From contig NZ_JALIRS010000003.1 of assembly GCF_023337795.1 (NCBI RefSeq), forward strand, positions 434,001 to 498,000: 64,000 bases of DNA, in the 5' to 3' direction. Below, piece by piece: positions 18,645 through 27,128 of this stretch. Every line of letters begins with the position of its first letter. Positions within the stretch are counted from its first letter, which is position 1. Source of the DNA: Lysinibacillus sp. BPa_S21 (GTDB lineage: Bacteria > Bacillota > Bacilli > Bacillales_A > Planococcaceae). The notes under the pieces are model-generated. The model was given only the letters and a program-made list of their open reading frames with translations. It did no database searches and was not told the origin of the DNA. The position numbers and the translations under genes are program-made.

Positions 18645-20111
18645 TTATGAAGCATCTTGCTCTTTACGTCGTACTTTACCTCGTCTAATAATAACAACTA
18701 CAAATCCTATGAATAGAACCCATACTAATCCTAGCGCTACCATATAAGGTATATTAAATCCTTCATCATCTCTAACTTGATAAATTTCTACCATTTCACG
18801 ATTCAATATAACCGGATAAACGTCTTTTTCATTAATACGAACTTTTTCTTCATGTATAATACCATTTAACATTTTACCTTCCCCAAGCTGAGCAGGTGTT
18901 AAATCAACGCGCTGTGTTTTACTAGTGTTGTTAACCATGATGACCCATTTCTCTTTATCAGAGGTACGTGTAAATACAAGTAGGCCATTTTCATTTGTAA
19001 TAACTTCAAAATCACCGTTGCGCAATGTCGCAGATTTATTACGTAAAGATTGAACATTTTTAATATATTCGATTAATTCATCATCTGTTTTAAAATTGAA
19101 CATTTGGTGCGTATCTGGCTTTGTTTCCCCGTTCATCGCAATTTCTGTTCCATATTGCACAACAGGAATTCCCGGCATCATAAATAAAGCACCCATTGCC
19201 ATTTTTAAACGTGTTGGTGGAAACATATTTTCTGCAGCTGAATCAAATGTAAAACGACGCGTTTCTAGCGAATCAACCATAATCTGAGTGGGTTTCTCAC
19301 CTGAAACAGGTTCCATCAATTTAGAAGAATCCATATCAACATTTTTAAAGATATTACGGTAAATATCCGCTGAAGCTTTAGAAAAGCTTGCATCAAAGTT
19401 TGCATCGCTTTCTTCATTAGAAATCACATAGAGCGATTTCTTCGTATCTTTTAATGCCTTAATTACCGCATTGATAAATTCTTTATCAGCCCCAGCAATA
19501 TTTGTTAAACGTACTCCCCCAACATCATATGTAGAGACAAAATCTGTTGCTGATTTAATAAGTGCATCTTGTACATCTTTGTTTGCTAAGTCCCACTGTA
19601 CTTGTCCATTATTTGTTGAAGTAATCCAGTCTTTTTTCGCTGGATCCTTTGCCCACTCATGATTCGGACTTACATTGTTTAGTGGAAAATCAACCATAAT
19701 CGATACATTTTTAGCTTTATAGGCCTCGATGACACTCTGAAACTCATCAGATGTCCCAAAATGACGCTCAATTGTAGAATAGCTCGTCGGCATCGACCCA
19801 TCATATTTTTCTGTAGCAAAGATCGGACCAATGGAAGCGATTGTAAAGCCCATCTCACCGATAAATTTAAGTTTATCCTGTAAACCTGCAAAATCGCCTC
19901 CTGCAAATTTAGTAGGGTCTTTCGTATTTGTATCAAAATCGTTAGTGCCCGAACCATTAAAGAAACGGTCAACGAGTAAATCATAGATGCTTTCTTCTGC
20001 AATCGTTCTTGTCGACGCTTCATCAGCATGTGCAACTGGTGTAGCACTTACTAACGAAGTTGCTAGTAACAGCGATGCAGCTGTCGCACTTATCCACTTC
20101 TTGAATTTCAC
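18645..20111 (-). CDS. Membrane-anchored alpha-amylase-like protein, probably catalytically dead
   Basis: A 488-residue GH13-fold protein with a signal peptide (cleavage near VAHA-DE, residue 30) and a C-terminal membrane anchor (about 453-475) followed by a basic tail. So the barrel is held outside the membrane. The barrel regions can be lined up, but key residues differ. Region I is VDFPLNN. In region II the nucleophile Asp of GFRxD is Thr203 (GVRLTN). Region III keeps a Glu (ISNEE, about 233). In region IV the NHD motif reads SLE (VDSLETRRF). Two of three catalytic carboxylates are therefore altered. It may be a binding or scaffold protein. The start is a GTG at 20111 preceded by GAGAGGGA; an upstream frame extension would spoil the signal peptide. 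Confidence 0.82.
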   Translation of the reverse strand: MKFKKWISATAASLLLATSLVSATPVAHADEASTRTIAEESIYDLLVDRFFNGSGTNDFDTNTKDPTKFAGGDFAGLQDKLKFIGEMGFTIASIGPIFATEKYDGSMPTSYSTIERHFGTSDEFQSVIEAYKAKNVSIMVDFPLNNVSPNHEWAKDPAKKDWITSTNNGQVQWDLANKDVQDALIKSATDFVSTYDVGGVRLTNIAGADKEFINAVIKALKDTKKSLYVISNEESDANFDASFSKASADIYRNIFKNVDMDSSKLMEPVSGEKPTQIMVDSLETRRFTFDSAAENMFPPTRLKMAMGALFMMPGIPVVQYGTEIAMNGETKPDTHQMFNFKTDDELIEYIKNVQSLRNKSATLRNGDFEVITNENGLLVFTRTSDKEKWVIMVNNTSKTQRVDLTPAQLGEGKMLNGIIHEEKVRINEKDVYPVILNREMVEIYQVRDDEGFNIPYMVALGLVWVLFIGFVVVIIRRGKVRRKEQDAS

Positions 20112-20282
20112 TTTTATTCCCTCTCTTTCAAACCAATCCAACGTCATTTTACCAAATAAAATAGTCGCGTCGCTATGATTTCAAAATATTTTCTGAAATT
20201 GCAAAATGAATTACGGCAAAAAGGTGTCAACTTCTCCTATAAATTCATTCGGAGGCTTGGTCGGGGGGCTTTAGCAGTTTTC

Positions 20283-20410
20283 GAGTTACCTGAGCACTTC
20301 TTCGACCGATCTGATCACTTTTCTGACGTACCTGATCAGTTTTTGGTGTACCCGAGCGCTTTTCTGGCGTACCCGATCACTTTTCTCGTCTACCCGAGCA
20401 GTTTACCTTC
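20283..20410. repeat. 21-bp tandem array, family B, six units
   Basis: The core TACC-(T/C)GATCACTTTT recurs with TGATC/CGAGC cores at 20291, 20312, 20333, 20353, 20374 and 20395 (one step is 20). The array lies just past the yisL terminator and upstream of the amylase-like gene. Its unit matches the arrays at 30706-30985 and, inverted, 48615-48740. Confidence 0.88.
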
Positions 20411-20421
20411 CCAAAAAAATA

Positions 20422-20452
20422 AAAGCCGTGAAGCGAAATCTTCACGACCTTT
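20422..20452 (-). terminator. Rho-independent terminator after yisL
   Basis: On the minus strand AAAGGTCGTGAAG pairs with CTTCACGGCTTT, followed by TATTTTTTT, 8 bases past the gene. Confidence 0.85.
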
Positions 20453-20460
20453 CCAAATAA

Positions 20461-20826
20461 TTATGCCAAGAAATTGATTCCCATTGGCAGTTTGAAGCCT
20501 AAAAATAATGTAATGAATAAGAATACTGCAAATAAAATCCACAACAGGCCAGTTGGTTTATTTTTCTTTTGACGAACTAATACCATTTCCATCATACCAA
20601 TGACTAAAATACCGCCTAAGAATTTCATACCATATAGCATTGGATCAGCAGATTGGTATTTAAAGAATAGTGCCCCACCAGTGATGATAATTAAAATGTA
20701 GAATAAACGTAATGTCATATGTAAGCCTTTTGACTGCTTGCCCATTAATGCAGCAATTAAAAAGATTACGATTGCGATTACCCAAGTAGTAATATGCGCA
20801 TCCGTTCGGCTAGTTAAGAAATCCAT
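20461..20826 (-). CDS. yisL: YisL family membrane protein (UPF0344)
   Basis: A 121-residue membrane protein with four predicted spans (about 13-30, 39-58, 65-84, 92-112). Sequence such as HITTWVIAIVIFLIAALMGKQSKG and KFLGGILVIGMMEMVL fits the YisL family, whose function is unknown. GGTGGGA precedes the ATG. It neighbours the yisK-like gene, as the two genes are close to each other in Bacillus. Confidence 0.85.
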   Translation of the reverse strand: MDFLTSRTDAHITTWVIAIVIFLIAALMGKQSKGLHMTLRLFYILIIITGGALFFKYQSADPMLYGMKFLGGILVIGMMEMVLVRQKKNKPTGLLWILFAVFLFITLFLGFKLPMGINFLA

Positions 20827-20969
20827 TATTGTCCCACCTCATATTCTTTTTTCTATCAAACTCTATCCTACCATGTGATGGAAAGGGTTTCAAACATTAC
20901 AATAGTGTTCATATAATATACATTAATTCCCTCGGCATAATTACGTCCGAATCAGCTGAAATAAGTTAA

Positions 20970-21000
20970 AAATCCGCGGAGACACACTCACGCGGATTTG
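20970..21000 (-). terminator. Rho-independent terminator after yisK
   Basis: AAATCCGCG pairs with CGCGGATTT across a 13-base loop, with TTTAA on the minus strand. It lies 7 bases past the gene. Confidence 0.8.
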
Positions 21001-21006
21001 AAAAAA

Positions 21007-21909
21007 TTATTCGAAATGATTCACTAACGTGCCGATGCCTTGGATAGATACTTTCACAGTATCACCAGCTTTTAAGAATTGTGGCGGATTCATGCCTTTG
21101 CCAACACCCGCTGGAGTACCCGTTAAAATAACATCGCCTGGCTCTAATGTTACGTGCTGAGATAAAATCGATACTAATGATTCTACAGAGAACATCATAT
21201 CTTTCGTTGAGCCGTTTTGACGTACTTCGTCATTCACTTTTGTTACCACTGTTAAATCTTGTGGGTTCGGAATTTCATCTTTTGTTACAAGGTAAGGTCC
21301 AAGTGGACAAGTTCCATCCAAGCTTTTTCCTAAGAAGAATTGCTTATGTTTGTCTTGTAAATCACGAGCTGTTATATCATTAGCAATCGTATAACCAAAT
21401 ACATAATCGTATGCTAAGTTTTTCGGAATATTTTTACCACGTTTGCCAATGACAACGGCTAATTCACCTTCATAATCCATTTTCGATGAAAGATCAGCAT
21501 GGATAGAAATTGTTTGCCCATCTGCAGAAATAGCAGTCGGAGATTTTGTAAATACCATTAAATCTATCGGTGCTGCCTCTGCACCCATTTCTTTAGCATG
21601 TTCATCATAGTTTTTCCCAATACACATAATGTTTTTTGGCGTACGTGGAATCGGTGATAACCACTCGATTGCTGTAAATTCACGTTTGAAGCTATCAGCA
21701 CGATCTGATTTTTCAGCGGCTTCTACTAATTTACGAATCTGTTCAACAAAATCAAAGCCTAGTGCAATACCATCTACAATTGAACTTGAAAAAGAAGGGA
21801 GAACTTGAAGTTCATTTTGAATAGCGAGTACATCCCATACCGCTTCTTCTTTTTTTACTTTTGGTCCAAAGCTTACATGTCCACCTAATTTAAACGATAA
21901 AATTTTCAT
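21007..21909 (-). CDS. yisK: Fumarylacetoacetate hydrolase family protein YisK
   Basis: A 300-residue FAH-fold enzyme. The metal site is visible in MDYEGELAVVIGKRG (Glu, about 145-159) and the downstream FGYTIANDITARDLQ (about 171-185); the C-terminal hallmark is GDVILTGTPAGVG. B. subtilis YisK has oxaloacetate decarboxylase activity and associates with the cell-shape protein Mbl; sharing of those properties is inferred. AGAAGGAG precedes the ATG. It appears to be transcribed alone. Confidence 0.88.
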   Translation of the reverse strand: MKILSFKLGGHVSFGPKVKKEEAVWDVLAIQNELQVLPSFSSSIVDGIALGFDFVEQIRKLVEAAEKSDRADSFKREFTAIEWLSPIPRTPKNIMCIGKNYDEHAKEMGAEAAPIDLMVFTKSPTAISADGQTISIHADLSSKMDYEGELAVVIGKRGKNIPKNLAYDYVFGYTIANDITARDLQDKHKQFFLGKSLDGTCPLGPYLVTKDEIPNPQDLTVVTKVNDEVRQNGSTKDMMFSVESLVSILSQHVTLEPGDVILTGTPAGVGKGMNPPQFLKAGDTVKVSIQGIGTLVNHFE

Positions 21910-22025
21910 GATTTTCAGAGCTCCTTCTTTTTTTTACATAATACAACAAAATTATAGAAATTGCCTTACTTTTGCGATAACTATTTTTATTCATAATAAT
22001 TTGTAGGCTCTTCACCGTAACGTGT

Positions 22026-22070
22026 GGTTGATTTCCGTTCCGACCGGACGCTTTGCCACTACAATCAACC
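22026..22070. repeat. Internally deleted dispersed element
   Basis: GGTTGATTTCCGTTCC at 22026 is followed after only 20 bases by CACTACAATCAACC ending at 22070. Both outer ends are kept while the interior and one inner arm are gone. Confidence 0.75.
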
Positions 22071-22168
22071 AAATGCTATCCCAAACTTTTTATAATGAGC
22101 CAAACTGTATATTCTTAATTATACAAGACGTATTCAGTAACTATATGTTGCTGGCACGCTGAAAATAA

Positions 22169-23335
22169 TTAACTTGCTTTAGTTTTCGCCTTATAAGTTA
22201 ACTTGCGCCATAAAGCCTCTAACGGGCCTTGTTGCCATTTCGCTAGCCAAATTTCTGCTACAATCATTTGGACAATAATGATACTGACTGCAATTAACAC
22301 GCCTGTTGTGACGCTTACTTTTCCATACCAGCCAAATCCAAATTGATAAAATAAACATGTGCCAATGATCGATTGAAGGATGTACATCGTTAACGACATG
22401 CGCCCCATTTTGGCAAAAGGACTTAATAACTTTGATACAAATGGAAGTAAACAAAGTACAACAATAAGACCCGTATAGCCAACTGCTAAAATCGGACCAC
22501 CTATGTATACCTTCAAGTAGTCAAATAAATACGTACGCGTAAACAAGACCGGTAAGCTCTTAATAAAAATACCAGCTGCTAACCCAGCTATTGCTAATGC
22601 TAGCCAAAGCCATTTTAATTCCCTCGCTCGCTCCACTAAACGCCATTTAGAGGCCGCAGCACCAATCAACATAAATGGTAAAATTGTAAATAATGCCACG
22701 AACCACATGCCGATCCCAGCCTGAACAGATAAATCGGTTAAACGTTGCATAAACGCATCCATCCAGCTCCCTGTTCCGTAAGCAGTTATCGCTTGCTCTA
22801 CCGAAGTAATATCTAAATACTCATCTATTTTCATCGTAAAATGAATATACCCTACAAAAAATAACATAAACACTTGCATAACACCGCTAATCATAATACC
22901 GATTGATAATAGCCAAACCGGTTGTAAACGTAGTAAAAGCAGTAAAAATATGCCGCAAAATGCATACATCATCAAAATATCGCCCCACCAAATGAGCACG
23001 GCATGGATCAACCCAAATACAAATAAAACAGAAAGTCTTCGTAGTCCTATCGTATAAAAATTTTGTTCACGATTTTGTGCTTTCTGCCATTGCATCGCAA
23101 GCCCATAGCCAAATAACATGGCAAACAGTGGATAAAAGCTACTTTGTACATAAATATCCAAATTTTGCTGCCACACTATATCTGACGGTGTTGTAAACCA
23201 TGATGCCAAATCAATATATGGCATTGGCAAATAAAAGGCAAACATATTAACGAGTAAAATGCCTAGCAAGCTAATACCTCGTAAAATATCTAATGTTGCG
23301 TTGCGTTCCTGCAACATTGTTGGTTTTAACTCCAC
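22169..23335 (-). CDS. DUF418 membrane protein
   Basis: A 388-residue protein with about nine or ten membrane spans. The N-terminal RNATLDILRGISLLGILLVNMFAF and the C-terminal stretch GRMSLTMYILQSIIGTCLFY are typical of the DUF418/YeiB family, which is related to membrane acyltransferases. The substrate is unknown. The start is a GTG at 23335, 7 bases after AGGGAGG. It lies downstream of addA with its own ribosome site and probably its own promoter. Confidence 0.85.
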   Translation of the reverse strand: MELKPTMLQERNATLDILRGISLLGILLVNMFAFYLPMPYIDLASWFTTPSDIVWQQNLDIYVQSSFYPLFAMLFGYGLAMQWQKAQNREQNFYTIGLRRLSVLFVFGLIHAVLIWWGDILMMYAFCGIFLLLLLRLQPVWLLSIGIMISGVMQVFMLFFVGYIHFTMKIDEYLDITSVEQAITAYGTGSWMDAFMQRLTDLSVQAGIGMWFVALFTILPFMLIGAAASKWRLVERARELKWLWLALAIAGLAAGIFIKSLPVLFTRTYLFDYLKVYIGGPILAVGYTGLIVVLCLLPFVSKLLSPFAKMGRMSLTMYILQSIIGTCLFYQFGFGWYGKVSVTTGVLIAVSIIIVQMIVAEIWLAKWQQGPLEALWRKLTYKAKTKAS

Positions 23336-23367
23336 AAAATAGCCTCCCTATCTTATAACAATATGGT

Positions 23368-23399
23368 GAAAACAGGGCGTTAAGAAGTAGCCCTGTTTC
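23368..23399 (-). terminator. Weak terminator after addA
   Basis: GAAACAGGGC pairs with GCCCTGTTTTC on the minus strand, but the following T run is short. Confidence 0.55.
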
Positions 23400-23410
23400 A
23401 CCGAGTGCAC

Positions 23411-26400
23411 TTATGCATATAAAGCCTGTTCAATATCGAATAAATATAGAACCTTATCACTCACTTTGATGTGAAGGATAGATTCAATCGCTTCACTATA
23501 AACTCTGAGTTGGACACCATATCGGTTTAAAAGTTCCTTCGTTAATGCTGGTTCCTCCGCAAAATGGGATTGGATACGATCTGTCTTATAATCAAGCAAG
23601 ATCCATTCACCATTGTCATCCTCAAATAAGCAATCAATAATCCCTTGTACAATTTGAGCGTCGCCATCTTCATCTACTCTACTAATCGTAAATGGTAGTT
23701 CTCTTCGGATTGTTTTCGCATTTTTAAAACGTTGTCCAATGTCTGTCGTAAAGAAATTATATACCTTTTTACACGGAACGACCTTCCCCTCGGCCTCGGT
23801 CAGAAGTTGCCTTGCTACTAAATCAGTGACAAAGTCCTGAACCTCCTGTACATTCATAAAGCCGTTTTGTGGTACATGCTGCATGACTGTATGGACAGCT
23901 GTTCCCATTTCTGCACCTGTCAGCTGTTTGTCCTGTAAAAACGTTGGACGGGGTGCAACAGTTGTCGCTTTTTGCTTAGAAGGAACTGAAAAGTAATATT
24001 CCGGCTCCTCCTGTCGCTGTAGATTTTCTAAACGCTTTATTTCACTGACAGATGTTTTTGAGCGTTTTTGTGTTGATTTTTGAAATGCATATTGTGCTTG
24101 AAAGCGCATCGTAATTTCTGACAGCAAAGCTTCGTCCTCTGGCGTTTCTAGCAACGGCTGTACCTCATCCTCTAACGCCTGTATATCATACGCATAATGA
24201 CTTGTATCAACAGCACGTACCCACCAATGCGATACGTCTTCACATGGCTTATAAGCGGAAGAAGTAATCGATGCAAAATCTTCATGTCTAGCAACTGCAG
24301 GTCCAAGCCAATCAAAGTAACTATTCGCTCTCGCGCGTAAATACTCCTGTAAAGGGGCATCCGTTGGTAAACTTTGAGCATCTAGCCAGTTATCGAGCGT
24401 TTTACGCCAATTTTTCACGGAGCCTACTAAAATAAGTCGCTCCTTCGCACGTGTCATCGCTACGTATAAGACACGCATTTCCTCCGCACGCATTTCAAGC
24501 TCCTTTTTCTCCTTTAGCGCTAAAAATGGTAGGGATGTATACGTAATACGGTTTTCTGGATCAATCGCCTTCACAGCAAGTCCAAAATCTTGATCGAATA
24601 AATATGGATTATGGAAATCCATTTTATTAAACGGTCTCCCCATCCCAGCAACAAAGACAACTGGGTATTCCAAACCTTTTGAAGAGTGGATCGTTACGAG
24701 ACGGACAACATCATCCTTTTCTCCAATCGATTTAGCTGTTCCTAAATCATCCCCACGCGTACGCATACGATCAATAAAACGTAAAAAACGAAATAGTCCA
24801 CGAAAAGCTGTTTTTTCATACATTAAGGCGCGGTCATGCAAAATGCGTAGGTTAGCCTGACGCTGCTTACCATTCGGCATCGCCCCAACCATCTCATAAT
24901 AATGCGTGTCTAAATAAATTTTCCAAATTAAATCTGACAGTGAACCACGTCGTGCCAAATCCCGCCAGTTTTCAAAGGCTAGCATAAATCGTTGAAGCTT
25001 CACAAAAGTGTCAGACTGCACACCATGCCCATCACTGCGAATAAATTGCCGTAATGCATCATAAAATGGCGCTTTTTTATCAGCTAGTCGAATTTTGGCT
25101 AACTCATTTTCTGTTAAGCCAACGAATGGAGCGCGCAGCACTGATGCTAAAGGAATATCCTGATATGGATTATCGACAACCTTTAGTACATTCAACATAA
25201 TCATGACTTCAAGCGCATCAAAATATCCTTTAGAGGATTCCGCATAGAGCGGGATTCCCGCAAGCTTAAATTCCTCGACTAAGTCTGTGGACCATGTCAT
25301 GGAACGCATTAAAATTACAATATCACTATATTTTAACGGGCGTTCTGTCTTCGTTTTTGTATCGAAAACGGTTGTTCCTTCCTCCATCATCTGCCGAATA
25401 CGCTCAATGATAAAACGTGCCTCATACTGTGATTTTTTTAATTCCTCTAATTCAGAGGCGTCACTTACAGTATCTTCTTGCTCTTCATCCAGCTCCTCGT
25501 CTTCAGGAGGATGCATGATGACTAGCTCTACCGGAACTTCTTGGTCGTCATAGGGTGCTGCCGGCTTTAATGAAGCATTTTCATCATAAAGAATTTCCCC
25601 TACACGCTCACCCATAATTTGTGCAAATACATAATTTGTAGCGTTCAACACTTCTTTTCGACTACGGAAATTAGCGTTTAAATCTATACGCATTCCCGTT
25701 AAATCTGGGGCTTCTAGAAACTCACTATACTTGCGCATAAAAAGCTTCGGTTCTGCTAAACGGAAACGGTAGATACTTTGCTTGACGTCCCCAACCATAA
25801 AAAGATTTCCATCTTGCTCACTACCTGTTTTCACAAGCTGTAAGATGGTTTCTTGAAGCATATTTGTATCTTGATATTCATCAACAAGAACTTCTTTAAA
25901 ATGGTGCTTTAAATCAAGAGCAACCGGTGAAGGCTGTAATTCGCCTTCGACTTCTACAGTTAATATTTGCAAGGCAAAATGCTCTAAATCGGAGAAATCA
26001 ATAATTCCTCGTTCTAACTTTGCCATGCGGAACTGTTCACTAAACACATTGGTCAATTCGACTAACGTTCCGATCGTCGGACCCATTAATCGAATTTCTT
26101 CAAGCAAGCGCGCAGGAGTCCGAACGAAATAAGTCTCTTTAAGCTTGTTCACAATTTTTTTAGCTGCTTCACGTTTTTTCTTGGCAAGCTCCTGTAGCTC
26201 CACATCCACTAAAGCATCCTTTGATACACGCTTTAAAGTTGACCATTTTACCGTTCCAAAATAATCAAAAAGTTCTTGCCACGTTCCTTCACGACTAATG
26301 CGAATACCTTCCTGAATCATGGCAAAATCCATTTCGGCGGTTTCAGCATATGGTGCAGGTCCCTCGGGCTGTAGTGTAATCGCACGCATTTCTGAAATTA

Positions 26401-27127
26401 ATACGAATGCCTCCTCAAGACTATGCTTGACTGTTAACTTCACATATTTCGACAGCTCTAAATCATCAATTGTCACGTCCGCTGCTAAGTCATATGTCTC
26501 TGGTAGACTACGAAGCCATTTTTGAGGCTCTGCATGCACACGGGACGTATCATAAAGCTTGCTTATTAATGTTTCTATTGCCTGATCATCACGATCCGAT
26601 GTAAAACTATCAACGAGACGATAGATTGCCTGAACCTGTGCCTCATCTTCAGAATCGTAAGCATCCTCTAATACCTCTGCTAATATATCATCCCTTAGCA
26701 AAGCAACCTCTGCCTCATTCGCTATACGAAAGCCTGGGTCAATATCTAGCATATAGGCGTACTGCTTAACAATGGCTAAACAGAAGGAATGCAACGTTGA
26801 AATTTGCGCTTTATTGACGAGGCTTAGCTGGCGCCGCAAATGGTTGGAAGTTGGATTTTCTGCAATAGCCTTCTCAAGTGCCTCCGCCATACGGTGACGC
26901 ATCTCAGCAGCGGATGCATTTGTAAAGGTTACGACAAGTAACTCGTCCACATTGATAGGGTTCTCTGTGGCAACAACCTTTTCAATCATGCGATTAATGA
27001 GTACTGCCGTTTTACCGGAGCCTGCCGCAGCCGATACAAGTGTATCCTGACCACTTGCATAGATGGCCTTCCACTGATCGTCAGTCCATGTCACTTCCGC
27101 TGGCCTTTCAGGTATTTTTTGTACCAA
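23411..27127 (-). CDS. addA: AddA helicase-nuclease subunit
   Basis: The 1238-residue subunit has an N-terminal UvrD-type helicase (Walker A in SAAAGSGKTAVL, about 34-45; Walker B in VDEYQDTN) and a C-terminal RecB-type nuclease with ILLDYKTDR near residue 1180. With AddB it forms the Gram-positive counterpart of RecBCD, which resects double-strand breaks for RecA. Full length matches the family. Translation starts at TTG 27127, with AAGGAG overlapping the end of addB, and one base separates the genes, so the two are translationally coupled. Confidence 0.97.
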   Translation of the reverse strand: MVQKIPERPAEVTWTDDQWKAIYASGQDTLVSAAAGSGKTAVLINRMIEKVVATENPINVDELLVVTFTNASAAEMRHRMAEALEKAIAENPTSNHLRRQLSLVNKAQISTLHSFCLAIVKQYAYMLDIDPGFRIANEAEVALLRDDILAEVLEDAYDSEDEAQVQAIYRLVDSFTSDRDDQAIETLISKLYDTSRVHAEPQKWLRSLPETYDLAADVTIDDLELSKYVKLTVKHSLEEAFVLISEMRAITLQPEGPAPYAETAEMDFAMIQEGIRISREGTWQELFDYFGTVKWSTLKRVSKDALVDVELQELAKKKREAAKKIVNKLKETYFVRTPARLLEEIRLMGPTIGTLVELTNVFSEQFRMAKLERGIIDFSDLEHFALQILTVEVEGELQPSPVALDLKHHFKEVLVDEYQDTNMLQETILQLVKTGSEQDGNLFMVGDVKQSIYRFRLAEPKLFMRKYSEFLEAPDLTGMRIDLNANFRSRKEVLNATNYVFAQIMGERVGEILYDENASLKPAAPYDDQEVPVELVIMHPPEDEELDEEQEDTVSDASELEELKKSQYEARFIIERIRQMMEEGTTVFDTKTKTERPLKYSDIVILMRSMTWSTDLVEEFKLAGIPLYAESSKGYFDALEVMIMLNVLKVVDNPYQDIPLASVLRAPFVGLTENELAKIRLADKKAPFYDALRQFIRSDGHGVQSDTFVKLQRFMLAFENWRDLARRGSLSDLIWKIYLDTHYYEMVGAMPNGKQRQANLRILHDRALMYEKTAFRGLFRFLRFIDRMRTRGDDLGTAKSIGEKDDVVRLVTIHSSKGLEYPVVFVAGMGRPFNKMDFHNPYLFDQDFGLAVKAIDPENRITYTSLPFLALKEKKELEMRAEEMRVLYVAMTRAKERLILVGSVKNWRKTLDNWLDAQSLPTDAPLQEYLRARANSYFDWLGPAVARHEDFASITSSAYKPCEDVSHWWVRAVDTSHYAYDIQALEDEVQPLLETPEDEALLSEITMRFQAQYAFQKSTQKRSKTSVSEIKRLENLQRQEEPEYYFSVPSKQKATTVAPRPTFLQDKQLTGAEMGTAVHTVMQHVPQNGFMNVQEVQDFVTDLVARQLLTEAEGKVVPCKKVYNFFTTDIGQRFKNAKTIRRELPFTISRVDEDGDAQIVQGIIDCLFEDDNGEWILLDYKTDRIQSHFAEEPALTKELLNRYGVQLRVYSEAIESILHIKVSDKVLYLFDIEQALYA

Positions 27128-27128
27128 C

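Noticed and set aside
20175..20477. Plus-strand 100-residue frame upstream of the amylase-like gene
   Set aside because: It runs through the family B array and the yisL terminator and lacks a ribosome site.
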